DNA of 5,076 bases from Brachybacterium sp. (GCA_027322375.1 DAHVRS010000530.1:1-5076), one strand, 5' to 3'. Positions 1 to 5,076 are shown, numbered from the stretch's first letter. Notes: generated by a model not told the origin, from the letters alone. Numbers and translations: made by a program.

Positions 1-285
1 GATCCGCACGTCGCGGTGCGGGGTCGAGTACTCCATGAGGTACTCCCCCACCAGGCGTCGCAGGCGGCGCAGCTTCTCCCCTGTCACGGCGGCCTGCGGC
101 ACCCCGGTCACCACGGTGCGGCGCGTCTTCACCTCGAGGAACACGAGTGTGGTGCCGTCGAGGGCGATGATGTCGAGCTCGCCTTGGCGCAGTCGGAGAT
201 TCCGCTCGACGATCTGCCAGCCAGCGGCGGCAAGGCGCTCTGCGGCGAGCTCCTCCCCCGCTTGGCCGAGCTGCCGGGTGGTCAT
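1..285 (-). CDS. yraN: YraN family (UPF0102) nuclease-fold protein, 3' end cut by window edge
   Basis: The visible 95 residues begin MTTRQLGQAGEELAAERLA. They contain the two family hallmarks: GELDIIA (about residues 35-41) and VFLEVKTRR (about 48-56), followed by a basic KLRRLRRLVGEYL helix. These acidic and lysine positions (E, D, E-V-K) match the restriction-endonuclease-like fold of UPF0102. The family's biological role is not firmly established, and it usually sits near dprA/comM-type genes in Actinobacteria. The sequence ends at ...RDVRI, where homologues continue with about 20-30 more residues, so the gene is truncated by the window and not broken. I chose ATG 285 because the family core starts here (MTTRQLG compares with TTKQTG in E. 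coli YraN) and a GGGGTG sits about 7 nt upstream. The frame stays open upstream: GTG 294, ATG 507 and ATG 645 are alternative starts. ATG 507 would add a 74-residue low-complexity tail. Family identity is certain; the start is not. Confidence 0.9.
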   Translation of the reverse strand, partial: MTTRQLGQAGEELAAERLAAAGWQIVERNLRLRQGELDIIALDGTTLVFLEVKTRRTVVTGVPQAAVTGEKLRRLRRLVGEYLMEYSTPHRDVRI

Positions 286-348
286 CTCCCGCACCCCGTC
301 CGGGCCGGGCACGAGCTGCGGGGCATCGAGCGGTGAGGCTGCCGGGGC

Positions 349-453
349 GCGGCGGGCTGGGGCCCGACCTGTCAGGGCTCGGCCTGTCGAGGTTCGACCT
401 GCCAGGACTCGGCCTGCCGTGGGGCGGTCGGTGGGAGCTCGTCCCGTCGGGGA
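349..453 (-). repeat. 15-nt tandem repeat, seven units, in frame with yraN
   Basis: Read on the minus strand in the yraN frame, this stretch gives seven consecutive pentapeptides ending in Arg: SPTGR, APTDR, PTAGR, VLAGR, TSTGR, ALTGR, APARR. The four central units are the most alike at DNA level. On the plus strand they begin at 364, 379, 394 and 409, with the shared pattern tcg(a/g)cctg(t/c)c; 365-394 and 395-424 also match as a 30-nt repeat at about 24 of 30 positions. If ATG 507 is the start, the repeats occupy residues 19-53 of a basic, Pro/Ala-rich and probably disordered tail. If ATG 285 is the start, they lie in the 5' spacer. Third-position GC is lower here than in the yraN core (many CGA, GCA and ACA codons), which argues somewhat against strong coding selection. 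Confidence 0.6.
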
Positions 454-670
454 CTGGGCGGGAGCGGGTTTCCCGCTCGGGGACTCGGAGGCGGCGACGG
501 TGTTCATGCCGGCCAGCCTGGCCGGGACCGGAGGCGCACGGGGACGGCACGGCGTTCCTGTGGAGGACCGCGGTTGTGGAGGGAGATCGCCGGGGTGAGG
601 GGGCGCCGTGGCGTTGGCGGCGGCATGGTCGGCGCCGCGGGTCATCGCATGGCGCGCTGGCGTCGTAAGG

Positions 671-749
671 GCGCGAACTTTCAAGTCCCCCGCCTGACAT
701 GAACGCCTATATGCCCTTGATGTCAGCCAGAGAGCTTGAAAGTTCGTGC
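671..749 (-). repeat. Nested inverted repeat downstream of the DUF2469 gene, possible terminator
   Basis: The outer arms are 671-685 (gcgcgaactttcaag) and 735-749 (cttgaaagttcgtgc): 15 bp with one G-T wobble, of which the inner 12 bp (674-685 / 735-746) are perfect. The inner arms are ctgacat (694-700) and atgtcag (720-726), extended by two pairs after one mismatch, leaving a loop of about 13 nt. The element is clearly less GC-rich than its surroundings. It begins 34 nt after the stop codon of the DUF2469 gene, so it could end or stabilise the 3' end of the rplS-lepB-rnhB transcript. No U-tract follows on either strand, so it is not a classical intrinsic terminator. A small element end or a protein-binding site is also possible. 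Confidence 0.6.
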
Positions 750-783
750 GTGGGGCGGTGGGGTGGCGGCCGGGTCGGGCAGG

Positions 784-1086
784 TCAGGGCAGGGAGATGT
801 CCTGCTTGTTGAGCTCTTCGATGTTGACGTCCTTGAACGTCACCACGCGTACGGAGCGGACGAAGCGGTTGGAGCGGTAGATGTCCCAGACCCAGACGTC
901 GGCCAGGCGCAGTTCGTAGAAGACCTCGCCGCCGCCGGAGCGGACCTGGAGGTCCACCTGGTTGGCGAGGTAGAACCGCCGCTCGGTCTCGACCACGTAG
1001 GTGAACAGGCTCACCACATCGCGGTACTCGCGGAAGAGCTGGAGTTCGAGATCGGACTCGTAGTTCTCGAGGTCCTGGGCGCTCAC
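784..1086 (-). CDS. DUF2469 family protein (Rv2901c-like), function unknown
   Basis: This 100-residue protein belongs to a small family that is almost confined to Actinobacteria and is typically found next to rnhB, as here. Conserved blocks are YVVETERRFYLAN (residues 30-42), LADVWVWDIYR (61-71) and VRVVTFKDVNIEEL (79-92). It has no signal peptide or membrane segment, so it is probably cytoplasmic; no reaction is established for the family. The start is GTG 1086 (VSAQDLENYE), not the ATG at 1128. A strong GGAAGGAG lies 5 nt upstream of the GTG (1092-1099), and homologues begin with MSAEDLEKYE. The GTG overlaps the rnhB stop as GTGA (4 nt), implying translational coupling. Length matches the family (about 100 residues). 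Family identity is certain; the biochemical role is unknown. Confidence 0.95.
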   Translation of the reverse strand: MSAQDLENYESDLELQLFREYRDVVSLFTYVVETERRFYLANQVDLQVRSGGGEVFYELRLADVWVWDIYRSNRFVRSVRVVTFKDVNIEELNKQDISLP

Positions 1087-1889
1087 GGACGCTCCTTCCG
1101 ATCCTGCGGGTGCCACTGGTCGTCCCACAGTACGCCAGGCAGGGCGGGTGCTGCGGCGCTCTCGCGCGAGGTGTCCGGCGGCGCGGGCGGGACGGGTGCG
1201 GGGGTGCGCTCAGGCTTCGGCGCGGAGCCGAGGCGCCAGCTGCGGCGGTGGTGCTCATGGGCACCGAGTCGGTCGATCGCCTCGCGGTGCTTGGCAGAGC
1301 CGTAGCCCTTGTTCGAGGCCCAGCCGTAGTCGGGGGCGAGCGCGTCCAGCTCCACCATCCGCGCATCCCGCGCGACCTTCGCGAGGATGCTCGCCGCGGC
1401 GACGCTCGCGCAGTCCCGGTCCGCGGAGACGCGCAGCTCGACCTGCGGGACGGGACGGCCAGTGCCGGGCGCGGCGGAGACAAGGGCGGGGGTGAGCACG
1501 TCGACGTCGCCGTCCAGGAGGATCGCGTCGATCTCGACGTCCAGCGCGGTCAGCGCGCGCACGGCGGCGCAGGTGAGGGCGGGCAGGATCCCGATCTCGT
1601 CGATCTCGGCCGGGGACGCCCAGCCGACGGCGGAGGCGTGAGCCGCCTCGCGCAGCGGCTCGATGAGTGCCTCGCGGCGCTTCGCGGTGAGCTTCTTCGA
1701 GTCGCGCACGCCCTCGGGCAGCACGGGTTCGCGCCCGTCCTCGAGCAGCAGCGCGCAGGCGCCCACGGCGACCGGGCCGGCCAGGGCGCCGCGGCCCACC
1801 TCGTCCACGCCCACCACGATCCGCGGGCCGTGGCCGATGCGGCGGGCGAGCGCGGCTTCGACCTCGAGGGTCGGTGCCGGGGCAGTCAC
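1083..1889 (-). CDS. rnhB: Ribonuclease HII
   Basis: RNase HII cuts the RNA strand of RNA-DNA hybrids and starts removal of single ribonucleotides misincorporated in DNA. The 268-residue product shows the family motifs in order: GVDEVGRGALAGPV (residues 27-40, with D29 and E30 as metal ligands), RDSKKLT (62-68), LLDGD (124-128, third acidic residue D126), ADRDCASVAAASILAKVARD (156-175, fourth acidic residue D157) and GYGSAKHREAI (195-205) with LGAHEHHRRSW. All four catalytic acidic residues appear present. After about residue 220 comes a 45-50 residue Pro/Ala-rich tail ending LPGVLWDDQWHPQD, which is absent from compact homologues such as the E. coli enzyme. The start is GTG 1889; it overlaps the stop of lepB as GTGA and has no evident Shine-Dalgarno sequence, so it probably depends on coupling. 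It also overlaps the DUF2469 start by 4 nt. Confidence 0.97.
   Translation of the reverse strand: MTAPAPTLEVEAALARRIGHGPRIVVGVDEVGRGALAGPVAVGACALLLEDGREPVLPEGVRDSKKLTAKRREALIEPLREAAHASAVGWASPAEIDEIGILPALTCAAVRALTALDVEIDAILLDGDVDVLTPALVSAAPGTGRPVPQVELRVSADRDCASVAAASILAKVARDARMVELDALAPDYGWASNKGYGSAKHREAIDRLGAHEHHRRSWRLGSAPKPERTPAPVPPAPPDTSRESAAAPALPGVLWDDQWHPQDRKERP
1092..1099 (-). promoter_or_regulatory. Ribosome binding site deciding the DUF2469 start
   Basis: GGAAGGAG on the minus strand, 5 nt before the GTG at 1086 and inside the end of rnhB. It is the strongest Shine-Dalgarno match in the window and fixes the start at the GTG, not at the upstream in-frame ATG (1128). Confidence 0.85.
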
Positions 1890-2662
1890 GAGGCGGCCGG
1901 GAGGTCGGCGAAGGACTCGCGGCCGTCGTTCAGCCGGTCCCAGTGCGCGGCGGGCCAGAAGATGACCTCGGCGCGGCCGGTGACGTCGGACTCGTCGACG
2001 AAGCCGTCGCCTTCCTGCGCCTCGTGCCAGGCGGAGTCGGCGGAAGCGTAACGGTTATCGCCCATCACCCACAGCTTGCCGTCGGGGACGGTGACGTCGA
2101 AGGCGACCTGGCAGGCGGAGGTCTCCGGGTTGATGTACGGCTCGTCGATGGTCTCGCCGTTGACCTGGAGCGCCGCGCCCTTCTCCTCGCAGACCACGTG
2201 GTCGCCGGGCAGGCCGATCAGCCGCTTGACGAGGTGGTCCTGGGAGGGGTCGGGGGCGAGGCCCACGAGGGACAGGATCATCATCAGCCGCACCCGCGGG
2301 GTGGGGTCAGCGGTCACGTCGCCGGTGATCCAGTCGCCCGGATCCTCGAACACGACGATGTCGCCGCGCTGCAGGTCGAAGACGCCCGGGCTCAGCTTCG
2401 AGACCAGGATCTTGTCGTCGACCTGGAGGGTGGGCTGCATCGAGGCGGAGGGGATGTAGAAGGGCTGGATGAGGAAGGTCTTCACCAGCACGGCGATGAG
2501 CAGGGCGACGACCATGGTGACCAGGGTGTCGAGCCACAGAGGCATCCGCTGGCGGTTGCTGCGCCGTCCCGTGCCGGTCCGGGGGTTCTCCTCGGGGGCG
2601 TTCTCAGGAGCTGTGTCCTCCGTGGGGGGCACAGCGTGGCGGGGATCATCGGGCGCAGTCAT
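1886..2662 (-). CDS. lepB: Type I signal peptidase, long copy
   Basis: This membrane-anchored serine protease removes signal peptides from Sec- and Tat-exported proteins on the outer face of the membrane. The 258-residue protein has an N-terminal cytoplasmic segment of about 42 residues rich in Pro, Glu, Asp and Arg, one transmembrane helix (about 46-66), then box B PSASMQPTL with catalytic Ser74. Next come box C RGDIVVF (99-105), box D KRLIGLPGD with general-base Lys146, and box E GDNRYASADSAWH (201-213). The box E tail reads DSA where the classical form is DSR. The segment between boxes C and D (about 106-143) is long, as in many actinobacterial LepB proteins. Start ATG 2662 has a weak AGGA 8 nt upstream. 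It lies 51 nt after the stop of the shorter lepB and overlaps rnhB by 4 nt. Function is well supported; which of the two paralogues is the main enzyme cannot be told from the sequence. Confidence 0.96.
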   Translation of the reverse strand: MTAPDDPRHAVPPTEDTAPENAPEENPRTGTGRRSNRQRMPLWLDTLVTMVVALLIAVLVKTFLIQPFYIPSASMQPTLQVDDKILVSKLSPGVFDLQRGDIVVFEDPGDWITGDVTADPTPRVRLMMILSLVGLAPDPSQDHLVKRLIGLPGDHVVCEEKGAALQVNGETIDEPYINPETSACQVAFDVTVPDGKLWVMGDNRYASADSAWHEAQEGDGFVDESDVTGRAEVIFWPAAHWDRLNDGRESFADLPAAS

Positions 2663-2713
2663 CGCGGCGATCCTATCCGCGTTTCCTGGGTGTCACTGGG
2701 TGCCGCGACGATG

Positions 2714-3292
2714 TCACAGCGCGCCGCGACGCGAGAGGGGCCACACGATCCGATCCGCCTCGCCCACCACTCTGTCCAGCGGGATCATCCCGCCTCCGGG
2801 CGCGCCGAGCAGGTGACGGGAGTCGGTGGAGTCCCCGCGGTTATCGCCCAGCAGGAACACGCGTCCCTCCGGGACGAGGACGTCGAACCGGATGGTGCTC
2901 GGGACGGTGTCGGCGGGCAGATAGGGCTCCTCGAGCACCTCGCCGTTCACGCGCAGCTGTCCGTCCTCGCCGCAGCAGGTGATCCGGTCCCCGCCCACAC
3001 CGATGACGCGCTTGACCCAGTAGCGGTCCCCGTCGGCCGCCGTCGGCGCGAAGTAGCCGCGCCCATCGACCACGACGATGTCGCCCCGCTCGGCGGTGCC
3101 GCGCGTGGAGCGGTCGGCCAGCAGCACGTCGCCCGGGTGGAGGACCGGCTGCATGGAGGCCGACGGGACGCGGAAGGGCTGGGCGACGAAGTGGCGCACC
3201 GCGAAGGCGCCGAGAACGAGCAGGACGATGCAGACGGCGGCGGCCACCATCGGGTGGGGCCGCCGCCGTCCGTGCATGCTCCTACGGGTCAT
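2714..3292 (-). CDS. lepB: Type I signal peptidase, short copy
   Basis: This is a second, 192-residue type I signal peptidase in tandem with the long copy and probably co-transcribed with it. A short basic N terminus (MTRRSMHGRRR) precedes one transmembrane helix (about 15-33). Then come box B RVPSASMQPVL (catalytic Ser46), box C RGDIVVVDG (69-77), box D VKRVIGVGGD (general-base Lys94) and a fully classical box E GDNRGDSTDSRH (149-160). It lacks both the long cytoplasmic extension and most of the insert between boxes C and D seen in the neighbour. The start ATG 3292 is 7 nt after the rplS stop and has no clear Shine-Dalgarno sequence. ATG 3277 is an alternative but has AGGAG only 1 nt upstream, too close. 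Starts further upstream (to 3511) would overlap rplS and encode Ser/Arg-rich nonsense. Both catalytic residues are present, so it should be active. Confidence 0.95.
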   Translation of the reverse strand: MTRRSMHGRRRPHPMVAAAVCIVLLVLGAFAVRHFVAQPFRVPSASMQPVLHPGDVLLADRSTRGTAERGDIVVVDGRGYFAPTAADGDRYWVKRVIGVGGDRITCCGEDGQLRVNGEVLEEPYLPADTVPSTIRFDVLVPEGRVFLLGDNRGDSTDSRHLLGAPGGGMIPLDRVVGEADRIVWPLSRRGAL

Positions 3293-3299
3293 CCGCAGA

Positions 3300-3650
3300 T
3301 CAGGAGTGCTCGCGCTTCTCCCGGATGCGGGCCTTCTTGCCCGTGAGGTTGCGCAGGTAGTACAGCTTCGCGCGGCGCACGTCACCGCGGGTGACGACCT
3401 CGATCTTGTCGACGGTCGGGGCGTGCACGGGGAACACGCGCTCCACGCCGACGCCGAAGGAGACCTTGCGGACGCGGAAGGTCTCGCCCACGCCGTGGCC
3501 CTGGCGGCCAATGACGTAGCCCTGGAAGATCTGGATACGGGAGCGGTTGCCCTCGATGACCTTCACGTGCACCTTGACGTTGTCGCCGGCGCGGAAGGCG
3601 GGCACGTCCTCGCGCAGCGAGGCCTTGTCGAGCTCATCGAGCTTCTGCAT
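3300..3650 (-). CDS. rplS: 50S ribosomal protein L19
   Basis: L19 sits at the interface of the 50S and 30S subunits and contributes to an inter-subunit bridge. The 116-residue product has the usual length and is recognisable throughout: [20 protein letters not shown] (21-40), [11 protein letters not shown] (41-51), [19 protein letters not shown] (56-74), and the C-terminal [20 protein letters not shown] (90-109). The start ATG 3650 has AGGAGA 6 nt upstream. It is the first gene of a likely operon continuing into the two lepB genes, rnhB and the DUF2469 gene. It is separated from trmD by 321 nt that carry a promoter and a long leader, so its expression is probably set independently of rimM-trmD. 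Confidence 0.98.
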   Translation of the reverse strand: MQKLDELDKASLREDVPAFRAGDNVKVHVKVIEGNRSRIQIFQGYVIGRQGHGVGETFRVRKVSFGVGVERVFPVHAPTVDKIEVVTRGDVRRAKLYYLRNLTGKKARIREKREHS

Positions 3651-3656
3651 GTTCTA

Positions 3657-3662
3657 TCTCCT
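3657..3662 (-). promoter_or_regulatory. Ribosome binding site of rplS
   Basis: AGGAGA on the minus strand, 6 nt before ATG 3650. This strong match supports the start of L19. Confidence 0.8.
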
Positions 3663-3731
3663 GGCCTCCGCCTCAGGTCGGCAAGCCTCGTTCGTCGGGC
3701 CGCGCGGGGCGACCCGTCATGAACTGACTGT

Positions 3732-3762
3732 CCGGCGGAGAGGACGAGTCCTCCCGTGCCGG
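3732..3762 (-). promoter_or_regulatory. Extended hairpin in the rplS leader
   Basis: On the minus strand CCGGC (3762-3758) pairs with GCCGG (3736-3732). After a small internal loop, GGGAGGA-type sequence (3755-3749) pairs with TCCTCTC (3744-3738) over 7 bp with one G-U, closed by the tetraloop CTCG. The hairpin sits about 80 nt upstream of the rplS start codon. L19 mRNA leaders are known to form regulatory structures in Firmicutes and Flavobacteria. Whether this one binds L19 is inference; a plain stable hairpin without function is possible. Confidence 0.5.
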
Positions 3763-3864
3763 TGTGCTGGGCCTCTGGCGGCGACTCCCATCGCCACGGA
3801 TCTGCCCGGCCGCGTGATGCGCCCTCCCCTGAGGCAGAGAGGCGCGCGGCGCGCACAAGGGGTC

Positions 3865-3893
3865 ATTCTGCCAGCGCGCACCGCGTGCGGCAA
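3865..3893 (-). promoter_or_regulatory. Probable sigma-70-type promoter of rplS
   Basis: Minus strand: -35 TTGCCG (3893-3888), a 17-nt spacer, and -10 CAGAAT (3870-3865) preceded by TGG, an extended -10 element. Each hexamer matches the consensus at 4 of 6 positions, and the spacing is ideal. Transcription would start near 3858, giving a leader of a little over 200 nt. It is the best promoter-like sequence I found in the window, and it is placed where an independent rplS promoter is expected. Confidence 0.6.
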
Positions 3894-3923
3894 GACTCGA
3901 CGTCCCTGATCCTGCAGGTCACC

Positions 3924-3967
3924 GGCCCGCCAGTGTGTCGGATCCGTCACGCCACCTGTGCCGGGCC
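3924..3967 (-). terminator. Nested inverted repeat after trmD, candidate terminator
   Basis: The outer arms ggcccg (3924-3929) and cgggcc (3962-3967) form a perfect 6-bp stem. Inside them is a near-palindrome at 3935-3950 (gtgtcggatccgtcac, with one mismatched pair). The structure starts about 5 nt after the trmD stop codon, a typical place for a terminator, and precedes the rplS promoter. There is no U-tract, so it is only a candidate; in high-GC actinobacteria many terminators lack one. Confidence 0.35.
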
Positions 3968-3971
3968 ACGC

Positions 3972-4709
3972 TCAGGCGCTCCTGTCCTCGCAGAGCAGGT
4001 CGGGGCGGCGCTGCCGGGTGCGCTCGAGCGACTGCTCGCGCCTCCACGCCGCGATCTTCCCGTGGTCTCCGGAGAGCAGGATCGCAGGTGCCTCGCGCAC
4101 CACCCCGGCGGGGTCCTCCCAGCGGGCGGGGCGGGTGTACAGCGGGTACTCGAGCAGCCCGTCGGAATGGGACTCCTCGACGAGGGACTCCGCGTTGCCG
4201 ACCACGCCGGGGACGAGCCGCACCACGGCCTCGGTGATCGCGAGGACCGCGACCTCGCCGCCGTTGAGGACGTAGTCGCCGAGGGAGGCGAGCGCGACCT
4301 CGCAGCCGATGTCGGCGAGGTGCTCGTAGACGCGCTCGTCGATCCCCTCATAGCGGCCACAGGCGAGGATCAGCCACTCGCACTGGGACCACTCCTGCGC
4401 GGTCGACTGCGCGAACGGGGTCCCGGCGGGGTTCGGGAAGATGATCAGCGGCTCGGTGTCCTCGCCCAGCGCCGCCTGGCCCTCGGCGCGCACCGCGGCG
4501 AAGGCCTCCGCCCACGGCTCGGGCTTCATCACCATGCCGGCGCCGCCGCCGAGCGGGGTGTCGTCCACGGTGCGGTGCCGGTCGTGGGTCCAGGTGCGCA
4601 GGTCGTGGACGTTGAGGTCCACGAGCCCATCACGGCGGGCCTTGCCGATCAGGGACAGCTCGAGCGGGGCGAGGTACTCGGGGAAGATCGTGATGACGTC
4701 GATGCGCAT
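3972..4709 (-). CDS. trmD: tRNA (guanine-37-N1)-methyltransferase
   Basis: TrmD uses S-adenosylmethionine to make m1G37 next to the anticodon of tRNAs reading CNN and some other codons, preventing +1 frameshifts. The 245-residue protein matches the usual length. Seen in order: [12 protein letters not shown] (1-12), [20 protein letters not shown] (36-55), [11 protein letters not shown] (55-65), then the trefoil-knot cofactor loops [11 protein letters not shown] (117-127) and [11 protein letters not shown] (142-152). The R164 and D183 ([13 protein letters not shown]) positions correspond to the catalytic Arg/Asp pair of the E. coli enzyme, by my alignment. The C-terminal domain has [20 protein letters not shown] (211-230). 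The start ATG 4709 lies 6 nt after the rimM stop; a GGAG is about 12 nt upstream, so translation may be coupled to rimM. The gene is intact. Confidence 0.98.
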   Translation of the reverse strand: MRIDVITIFPEYLAPLELSLIGKARRDGLVDLNVHDLRTWTHDRHRTVDDTPLGGGAGMVMKPEPWAEAFAAVRAEGQAALGEDTEPLIIFPNPAGTPFAQSTAQEWSQCEWLILACGRYEGIDERVYEHLADIGCEVALASLGDYVLNGGEVAVLAITEAVVRLVPGVVGNAESLVEESHSDGLLEYPLYTRPARWEDPAGVVREAPAILLSGDHGKIAAWRREQSLERTRQRRPDLLCEDRSA

Positions 4710-4715
4710 CCGTGG

Positions 4716-5076
4716 TCAGCGCTCCGTCCGTGCCGGGGCGGAGGTCTCGGGCTCGGGGCCCTGCTCGTCCTCCGGCAGCTCGTCGAAGAGGCCGCCGGGC
4801 GGGTCCGCGAGGACCACGCCGGCCTCGAGATCCACCTCGGGCACGAGCTGCTCCACCAGCGGCAGCTGCACGCGGCGGCGGTCGGGGGTGCGCACGATGA
4901 GCAGGTCCTGCGCGGGGTAGTGCTCCACGCCCGCGACGGTGCCGAGCTCGCGTCCGTCGACGTGGCGGACGGCGAGGCCCTTGAGCTGGCTGGGGTACCA
5001 GGCGTCAGGGTCTTCCTCCGCCTCCTCCTGCGCGTCGACGGCGAGCTCGAGGTCGATGCCGCGCAGGGACTCGGCG
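4716..5076 (-). CDS. rimM: Ribosome maturation factor RimM, 5' end cut by window edge
   Basis: RimM binds the 30S head near S19 and assists 16S rRNA maturation. The visible 119 residues begin AESLRGIDLELAV, the end of the N-terminal RimM barrel (family motif AExLRG). An acidic linker (QEEAEEDPD) follows, then the C-terminal PRC-barrel domain: AWYPSQLKGLAVRHVDGREL, GTVAGVEHYPAQDLLIV, then VQLPLVEQLVPEVDLEAGVV and the closing ADPPGGLFDE motif. A 20-25 residue acidic/Pro-rich tail follows. The start codon and about 70 residues lie beyond the right edge; the GTG at 4928 is internal. It is followed 6 nt later by trmD, the classical rimM-trmD pairing. Confidence 0.95.
   Translation of the reverse strand, partial: AESLRGIDLELAVDAQEEAEEDPDAWYPSQLKGLAVRHVDGRELGTVAGVEHYPAQDLLIVRTPDRRRVQLPLVEQLVPEVDLEAGVVLADPPGGLFDELPEDEQGPEPETSAPARTER

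Larger units (their letters stand above)
286..783. other. Spacer between the DUF2469 gene and the yraN core
   Basis: This 498-nt stretch holds no recognisable conserved gene. It contains the pentapeptide-coding repeat at 349-453 and the nested inverted repeat at 671-749. On the minus strand the yraN frame is open through the whole spacer, with possible starts at ATG 507 and ATG 645, neither preceded by a good Shine-Dalgarno sequence. I found no convincing -35/-10 pair for yraN. The open reading frames on the plus strand through 16-668 look like GC-rich shadows: they are low-complexity, Arg/Pro/Gly-rich, and overlap the real yraN gene. Confidence 0.6.
3651..3971 (-). other. Gene-free spacer with rplS promoter and leader
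   Basis: This 321-nt stretch between trmD and rplS encodes no recognisable protein. On the minus strand it contains, in order, a nested inverted repeat just after the trmD stop (3924-3967), a promoter (3865-3893), a GC-rich stretch near the expected transcript start (3841-3856), an extended hairpin (3732-3762) and the rplS ribosome binding site. The short frames here (for example one giving MTGRPARPDERGLPT from 3720) lack a Shine-Dalgarno sequence and look incidental. The 5' leader of rplS would be about 205-210 nt, unusually long for a plain ribosomal protein mRNA. Confidence 0.65.

Noticed and set aside
35..598. A 187-residue plus-strand frame rich in Arg/Pro with RPV-type repeats
   Set aside because: It overlaps the conserved yraN core on the other strand. 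Its repeats are the reverse reading of the same 15-nt DNA repeat, and it has no ribosome binding site.
681..745. Promoter inside the spacer inverted repeat (TATAG / CTGACA-like pieces)
   Set aside because: The -10-like and -35-like pieces are not at workable spacing on either strand.
1087..1128. ATG 1128 as start of the DUF2469 gene
   Set aside because: The GTG at 1086 has a far better ribosome binding site and matches the N terminus of family members.
2663..2713. TAGGAT near 2670-2676 as the -10 of a promoter for the long lepB
   Set aside because: No -35-like hexamer at 16-18 nt (CAGTGA at the expected position), and the site overlaps the probable ribosome binding region.
1874..3346. A 490-residue open frame on the plus strand opposite rnhB, both lepB genes and part of rplS
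   Set aside because: It is antisense to four well-identified genes, is rich in Gly/Val/Asp/His with no domain I recognise, and is a typical long shadow frame in GC-rich DNA.
3293..3511. N-terminal extension of the short signal peptidase up to 3511
   Set aside because: It would overlap rplS in another frame and encodes Ser/Arg/Ala-rich low-complexity sequence; the ATG at 3292 gives a normal LepB N terminus.
3673..3720. A 15-codon upstream reading frame (MTGRPARPDERGLPT) in the rplS leader
   Set aside because: There is no Shine-Dalgarno sequence and no sign of a leader-peptide pattern; it is most likely chance.

Overview
This window is a conserved housekeeping block from a high-GC actinobacterium. 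Every recognisable gene is on the minus strand. Transcription order (from high to low coordinates) is rimM, trmD, gap, rplS, lepB (short copy), lepB (long copy), rnhB, DUF2469 gene, gap, yraN. The same order with single lepB and rplS is known from Mycobacterium and other Actinobacteria. The very GC-rich third codon positions, the GTG starts and the DUF2469 family point to Actinobacteria. The tandem lepB pair and the lack of a mycobacterial lppW between trmD and rplS lean towards Micrococcales (for example a Brachybacterium-like organism), but the genus is a guess.

Right part (3972-5076): the 3' part of rimM (16S rRNA processing / 30S maturation) and the complete trmD (tRNA m1G37 methyltransferase) are separated by 6 nt and clearly share a transcript. 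A nested inverted repeat lies just after the trmD stop.

Middle (3651-3971): a 321-nt gap with no gene. It holds a credible promoter for rplS about 215 nt upstream of its start codon, and a leader of roughly 200 nt with at least one strong extended hairpin. This splits the classical rimM-trmD-rplS ribosomal operon into two units.

Centre (784-3650): rplS, two type I signal peptidases, RNase HII and a DUF2469 protein form a tight cluster. Gaps are 7 nt (rplS/lepB2) and 51 nt (lepB2/lepB1), followed by two 4-nt GTGA overlaps (lepB1/rnhB and rnhB/DUF2469) that suggest translational coupling. The cluster combines ribosome production, protein export and RNA-DNA hybrid removal.

Left part (1-783): a 276-498 nt spacer (depending on the yraN start) with a less GC-rich nested inverted repeat, then the 5' part of yraN (UPF0102), which runs off the left edge. 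In frame upstream of the yraN core is a seven-unit, 15-nt tandem repeat that would encode an Arg-periodic pentapeptide tail if an earlier start is used.

I found no mobile element, CRISPR array, tRNA or rRNA gene, and no convincing new defence or other system. The points that merit a second look are the yraN repeat tail, the spacer inverted repeat, the rplS leader and the divergent tandem signal peptidases.
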